From positions 5,831,501 to 5,895,500 of the forward strand of contig NZ_CP165727.1 of NCBI RefSeq assembly GCF_041200175.1: a stretch of DNA of 64,000 nucleotides, given 5' to 3'. This stretch comes from Streptomyces sp. R33 (GTDB taxonomy: Bacteria; Actinomycetota; Actinomycetes; Streptomycetales; Streptomycetaceae). Positions 60,547 to 64,000 of this stretch are shown in pieces (position 1 is the first letter of the stretch; each line of letters starts with the position of its first letter). The translations under genes were made by a program, and so were the position numbers. Below the pieces are notes generated by a model. That model was not told the origin of the DNA and did not search any database. It worked only from the letters and a program-made list of their open reading frames with translations.

Positions 60547-61230
60547 TCACGTGGCGTTGTGCTGGGTGAGGAAGGCGCGGCCGAGCCATTCCGCGTAGGC
60601 CGGCGGGATGGCTTCGGTGAGTTCTTCGTGGTTGTCGGTCCAGTCGATGCCCATGGCCTGCTGCATCTCGGGGACGGTGGCTTTGCCGCCGCCTTTGCCG
60701 TAGGCGGCGACGTATGGGCCGTCGTGGTATTTGCCGTGGCGCCAGCCGCGTACTCGGCCGCGGTGCTTGAGGTGCTTGGGTTGGGCTGCTGTCCAGCCGC
60801 CGAGTTCGAAGTTCCGGTGGCGGAGCACGCCGAGGCCGAACATTTCGCCGCACAGGGTGACGTCTTTGCGGACGTCGGCTTGTCCGTCGGGTTGTTCGAT
60901 GACGTAGGGGCGGCCGGACTTCTCCAGCAGTTCCCGGGTGGGGGCGACGAGGTCGACGTGCTCTCGACCCCAGCCGCGGGAGGTGTTGGTGCCGACGGTG
61001 AGTGCGCACTTGGACTGGCAGGGCGGGGAGGCGTGGATGAGCGTGTACTGCTCGATCTCTCCGGTTTGGATGAGTCGGTCGAGGATGTCGAGGGCGTCGC
61101 CCTGCTCGAAGCGGTACGGGTAGCGGGCGGAGCGGTCGATGATGTCGACGCCGTGGATGTTGAAGCCGGCGTTGTGGTAGCCGCGGGCGGCGCCGCCGGC
61201 GCAGCTGTAGAGGTCGAGGGCGAGGGGCAT
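60547..61230 (-). CDS. C5-cytosine DNA methyltransferase-like protein
   Basis: 227 residues. Motif I LDLYSCAGGAARGYHNAGF (SAM binding), catalytic PPCQ in ASPPCQS (motif IV), VIEQP in the motif VI position (usually ENV), RHRNFE (motif VIII) and IPPAYAEWLG (motif X). The target recognition region is nearly absent, and the gene is shorter than a normal 300-400-residue enzyme. It may modify phage DNA or protect it from host restriction. No partner endonuclease is seen. Confidence 0.82.
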   Translation of the reverse strand: MPLALDLYSCAGGAARGYHNAGFNIHGVDIIDRSARYPYRFEQGDALDILDRLIQTGEIEQYTLIHASPPCQSKCALTVGTNTSRGWGREHVDLVAPTRELLEKSGRPYVIEQPDGQADVRKDVTLCGEMFGLGVLRHRNFELGGWTAAQPKHLKHRGRVRGWRHGKYHDGPYVAAYGKGGGKATVPEMQQAMGIDWTDNHEELTEAIPPAYAEWLGRAFLTQHNAT

Positions 61231-61240
61231 GGGGTGCCTT

Positions 61241-62995
61241 TCAGGCGGCGTCGGGGTGGCTGCCGGTGCGGGGGTCGCAGCCGAGGTGGGTGTTGTATCC
61301 GCGTGCGGCCCAGTCGGTGGTGAGGGAGCGTCCGCAGATGGTGCAGAGGGGGAGTTGTGGATCTTCCGATCCGGGGCCTTCCTCCCCCTTCCCCTCTTTC
61401 AGAGGGGGGGAAGGGGGGGAACTAGGCGTTCCCGAGGGTTCCCCCGAGGTTCCCGGGGAATGCCTGACCTGGGGTTTTTGCGATCCCTTTGAAGTTCCCG
61501 GGGAACGTTCCCCGGGAACCCCCTCAGGAAGGGGCTCCGGGAAGGTATTCCGGGAACCCAAGTTGTCCCGGTTTTTCCGAATCCGAACGGCGGCCGCAAT
61601 CTTGTCCTTCGCGGCCGGGATCCGGGCCTTCCCGAGTGCCGCGATGGTCTGCGGATTGCCGGCGTCCTCCGGCACTCCGAGAGCGTCGATCTGCTGAATC
61701 AGCCACTCGACGGACCCCTCGGGGAACTCCTGCTCCAGGTCCCAGGTCATGACGATGTGACGGGTCCCGCCGATCGCCCAGTTGTCGCCGTCACGGCGTG
61801 CCTGGCGCACGAGGGAGAACTGGTCCGGACCGATTCCGGTGCGGGTGTGGGTCCGCTTCAGGGACAGCGCGCCGCCGCCCTGTGAGGACAACTCCCATAC
61901 GTGGTCTACGTCTTGGGTCTTGGCGGAGGAGCCGCGGCCGCCGCGCTCCTTGTCCTTCCCGAAGTGGTCGAGGCGTACGGAGCCGATGCGGTCGCGCTTC
62001 AGCGGCAGGAGGGTGTGCCGGTACAGCGACAGCCAGGTGTCGGCGTCGTTCTCGGGTCCGCTGATGAACCGGGACACGGTGTCGATGACGACCAACTCGG
62101 CGTTCGTGGCCTTCACCAGGGCGAGGACGTCGGCGCCGCCGCCGGGGGTGTCCAGGGGGCGTACGGGCGGGAAGCTCGCGTACCGCAGCTCGCCCATGCG
62201 GCCGATACCGCCGCCGAACGACAGGAACCGCTCCTGGACCTGCTCCTGCCCGTTCTCCGCGTCGAGGTACAGGATGCGTACCGGCTCGGCCGCGGGGTCG
62301 TCGAGGAACGGCTGGCCCGTGGCCATGCGCCACATCCACTCCTGGCAGAACAGGGACTTGCCGGCCTTGCCGTCGCCGACCAGGGCGATCTGCTGGCCGG
62401 GGCCCATGAGCTTGCCGAGGAGCAGCTGCACGGCCCCGAAATCGGTGGTGAAGAAGTCGTTCCAGTCGAGGAGCGCACTGGTGAGGTGGGCAGGCCCGTG
62501 GCCGGTGGACTCGCGGAGCTGCTCGCCCTGGTGGAAGACGTCGACGAGCTTTTCAAGGTCCTCGGCGCTGGCCCCGGCGATGACGGCGGCCTTGAGCGCG
62601 TTGGCGTGGGCGTCGTAGCGGCGCTTGCGGGCGGCTTCGTACACCTCGTCGGCGACGTGCGGGACGAGGGTGGCGTGCAGGTGGTCGGAGCTGAGCCAGG
62701 TGATGAGCTGCCCGCCGTCCACCTCGCGGAGGCGGCCCTGTCGTTCGATCTCGGCCCTGACCAACACGGGGTGCGGCGGGGTTCCGAGGGCGACGAGGCC
62801 GGCGACGGTGTCCCAGATGAGTCGGTGGCCGGGCTTGAACAGGTCGCTGCTGTCGAGGCGTTCGGCGGCGGCGCGGTAGGCGTCGGCATCGAACATGATC
62901 GCGCTGATGACGAGGGCCTCGGCCTCGTCGTCCCGGGGGACGCTGCTGGTGAGGCCGTGGTCCGCCTGGTGCGGGAAGGGGCGGACGTTCTCCAC
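61241..62995 (-). CDS. Phage replicative helicase: DnaB-N / RecA-like ATPase
   Basis: 584 residues. Residues ~22-130 resemble the DnaB N-terminal domain (LVISAIMFDADAYRAAAERL). The ATPase core has Walker A GDGKAGKS (207-214), LYLDAENG, and Walker B AELVVIDTVSRF (~295-306), as in RepA/AAA_25-type phage helicases. A disordered Pro/Gly/Ser linker (~495-545) is followed by a C-terminal zinc ribbon (LCTICGRSL...HLGC). Unwinds DNA at the phage origin. The DNA of the linker (61383-61570) is dense in inverted repeats and may itself be the origin. Confidence 0.85.
   Translation of the reverse strand: MENVRPFPHQADHGLTSSVPRDDEAEALVISAIMFDADAYRAAAERLDSSDLFKPGHRLIWDTVAGLVALGTPPHPVLVRAEIERQGRLREVDGGQLITWLSSDHLHATLVPHVADEVYEAARKRRYDAHANALKAAVIAGASAEDLEKLVDVFHQGEQLRESTGHGPAHLTSALLDWNDFFTTDFGAVQLLLGKLMGPGQQIALVGDGKAGKSLFCQEWMWRMATGQPFLDDPAAEPVRILYLDAENGQEQVQERFLSFGGGIGRMGELRYASFPPVRPLDTPGGGADVLALVKATNAELVVIDTVSRFISGPENDADTWLSLYRHTLLPLKRDRIGSVRLDHFGKDKERGGRGSSAKTQDVDHVWELSSQGGGALSLKRTHTRTGIGPDQFSLVRQARRDGDNWAIGGTRHIVMTWDLEQEFPEGSVEWLIQQIDALGVPEDAGNPQTIAALGKARIPAAKDKIAAAVRIRKNRDNLGSRNTFPEPLPEGVPGERSPGTSKGSQKPQVRHSPGTSGEPSGTPSSPPSPPLKEGKGEEGPGSEDPQLPLCTICGRSLTTDWAARGYNTHLGCDPRTGSHPDAA
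61383..61570. repeat. Inverted-repeat cluster inside the helicase gene (candidate origin)
   Basis: Within coding DNA: a perfect 26-bp palindrome at 61494-61519 (half GTTCCCGGGGAAC), further copies or near copies of TTCCCGGGGAA at about 61450 and TTCCGGGAA near 61549, and a C-block/G-block hairpin at 61383-61418. This density and repetition is typical of iteron-type replication origins, which lambdoid phages place inside the replication gene. The encoded linker is disordered and could tolerate it. Confidence 0.55.
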
Positions 62996-63007
62996 AGGCG
63001 GTGCTCC

Positions 63008-63304
63008 TCAGAACAGGGTGTCGGGTTCGGTGGTGCAGCGGTGTTCGGTGACGTGCGGGTGGGGGCAGTTGGCGGGGTGGTCGCGGCCGGTCCAGGCGAG
63101 GCGGCGGGTCGTGTGGTCGCCGCCTCTGAGGCACCAGATCAGCCGGTTGGGTTCGCGTAGCTCGGCCTGCTGGCTCGGGGTCAGCGGGGTGAGGTCCGCG
63201 GTGACGGTCAGGGCGGCGATCCGGCCGACGAGTTGGCGGAGGATGGGGGCCCGGCAGCGCGGGCACCGGGAGTCGTCGGCTCCCGCGCTGCCAGGCCGGC
63301 TCAT
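63008..63304 (-). CDS. Small zinc-binding phage protein
   Basis: 98 residues. N-terminal zinc knuckle DSRCPRCRAPILRQL, central globular part (LIWCLRGGDHTTRRLAWTGR) and C-terminal NCPHPHVTEHRC. The Cys/His pattern recurs in other proteins of this early operon. The ATG overlaps the upstream stop. Function unknown. Confidence 0.68.
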   Translation of the reverse strand: MSRPGSAGADDSRCPRCRAPILRQLVGRIAALTVTADLTPLTPSQQAELREPNRLIWCLRGGDHTTRRLAWTGRDHPANCPHPHVTEHRCTTEPDTLF

Positions 63305-63621
63305 CAGGCCGCGTGCTCGTCGAGGGTGCCGTCGCTGGTGCGCCGGGTGTAGAAGTCGCGGAGGAGGTGGCGCAGGTGCTCGTCGGTGACGGCGTCCGCG
63401 GCGACCTCGATCTGGGTGACGCGGATCTTGACCGTGGGGTCCTTGTCCTCGTCGGGGCCGGGCTCGGTGCGCTCGACGTGGGCGAGCTCGACGATTGCCA
63501 TCCAGCGGCCGCGGCGCTGCTTGAACATCTCGGAGGAGAACGGTTCGAGGGCTTCGGCCGGGTCGGCGAGGACCTTGGTGTCGAACTTGACGGTGGCGTC
63601 AACGCGGATCGGGGTGCTCAT
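63304..63621 (-). CDS. Phage early protein, hypothetical
   Basis: 105 residues from ATG 63621 (MSTPIRVDATVKFDTKVLAD; RRGRWMAIVELAHVERTEPG; VRVTQIEV-type strand). Alpha/beta, no cysteines. Proteins with this shape are common in Streptomyces phages upstream of the replicative helicase. Overlaps its neighbours. Confidence 0.7.
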   Translation of the reverse strand: MSTPIRVDATVKFDTKVLADPAEALEPFSSEMFKQRRGRWMAIVELAHVERTEPGPDEDKDPTVKIRVTQIEVAADAVTDEHLRHLLRDFYTRRTSDGTLDEHAA

Positions 63622-64000
63622 GCGGCTTGTGCTCCTTCGGTAGGGGCTCCCGTGCAGGTGGCCCGGTGGGTGTCGCGGATGTGGGAGACGAACGTCTGGA
63701 CTGCGATCGGGCCGGTGACGATCTCGGAACGCCACTGGCAGGCGACGCACTCGTAGCGGGCGCGCGGGTTGGCCTTCCACCAGATCTGGCCGGCGCGGTC
63801 GCCGTCCTTGATCTCGATGCCGGTGCCGCAGTCGATGAGGAGGGCGCTGGTGATCCGGTACGGGTCCTCGGCGGGCCGGGCTGCCCGCCGCGTGGGGGCG
63901 GCGGCCGGGGTGGGCGGGGTCTCGGCGGGGGTAGTGCGGGCCTGCGGGGCGTGGGCGGTGCAGCGCCACCCGCAGGGGTACAGGCGGGCTGTGCCGTCGT
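63618..64000 (-). CDS. Zinc-finger phage protein, 5' end outside the window (partial)
   Basis: The frame is open from the right edge to the TGA at 63618-63620, with no start codon inside the window. The visible ~126 residues contain CGWRC near the beginning, a disordered Thr/Pro-rich linker, then YECVACQWRS, FVSHIRDTHRATC: a CxxC...HxxxxHxxxC zinc finger. The TGA overlaps the next ATG (ATGA). Most upstream gene of the leftward early operon visible here. Confidence 0.8.
   Translation of the reverse strand, partial: DGTARLYPCGWRCTAHAPQARTTPAETPPTPAAAPTRRAARPAEDPYRITSALLIDCGTGIEIKDGDRAGQIWWKANPRARYECVACQWRSEIVTGPIAVQTFVSHIRDTHRATCTGAPTEGAQAA

Larger units (their letters stand above)
31535..64000. 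mobile_element. Siphovirus-type prophage (left part, right end outside window)
   Basis: From the tRNA rightward the content changes to overlapping phage genes, nearly all read leftward: early replication operon, terminase, portal, scaffold, capsid, connectors, tail genes with frameshift, tape measure, lysis cassette and fibre. The left boundary is inferred from the tRNA-Val. Neither the integrase nor attR is seen, so at least ~32 kb is present and its completeness cannot be judged. Confidence 0.9.

Noticed and set aside
31610..64000. Integrase or transposase gene
   Set aside because: I looked for tyrosine or serine recombinase and DDE motifs among the real frames and found none inside the window.

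Overview
The window is a piece of a Streptomyces chromosome (or a very close actinomycete) with a prophage in its right half. The evidence is very high G+C, third codon positions almost always G or C, the streptomycete gene order fasR-fabD-fabH-acpP-fabF next to a DUF3145 gene, and aceE divergent from a DUF3052 gene followed by a one-domain peroxiredoxin and a run of Ter genes.

Bases 1-14.9 kb hold the end of a GH3 glycosidase, a secreted SGNH lipoprotein, DUF3145 and the fatty-acid operon with its PucR-type regulator. After these come mostly single genes: pirin, a serine hydrolase divergent from a MerR-aldo/keto reductase pair, DUF4429, a DUF1023-type alpha/beta hydrolase, TetR, a secreted I36 peptidase inhibitor and a potassium channel. 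Several of these start exactly 6-7 bases after a TANNNT -10 box and so look leaderless. Bases 15.0-19.2 kb carry aceE, DUF3052 and the peroxiredoxin.

Bases 19.4-29.1 kb form a Ter stress cluster: two tandem TerD proteins, a TerC/DUF475 membrane protein, a TerA-like protein, a third TerD-like protein, then a translationally coupled operon. That operon encodes a C-C lyase of the HpcH/HpaI fold, a large phosphoribosyltransferase fusion (PRTase-TRSP joined to StiP-PELOTA), a HAD phosphatase and an O-methyltransferase. This matches the nucleoside-like-metabolite module predicted for Ter systems; the fusion and the coupled methyltransferase are the unusual parts. Bases 29.1-31.5 kb hold FmdB, DUF4383 with a His-rich tail, a coiled-coil protein and tRNA-Val.

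From tRNA-Val (31535-31609) to the right edge everything is phage-like, and almost all of it is read leftward. Next to the tRNA are terminators, an XRE regulator with an operator, a zinc-ribbon protein, small genes and a GntR regulator with two matching operators. Then, read from right to left along transcription, come terS, terL, portal, MuF-like protein, scaffold, capsid, head-tail connectors, tail tube, tail chaperones with a GGGAAAA -1 frameshift site, tape measure, tail proteins, endolysin, holin, an XhlA-like protein and a collagen-like fibre. This is the gene order of a siphovirus. Upstream (54.2-64.0 kb) lies a tightly overlapped early operon of small proteins with a cytosine methyltransferase and a DnaB-N/RecA-like helicase. 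The early operon is interrupted by one rightward gene facing a 26-bp perfect palindrome that covers the -35 elements. No integrase is in the window; it should lie past the right edge if the element is a complete prophage.

All coordinates were read by eye and no searches were run. Family names rest on recognisable motifs and gene order.
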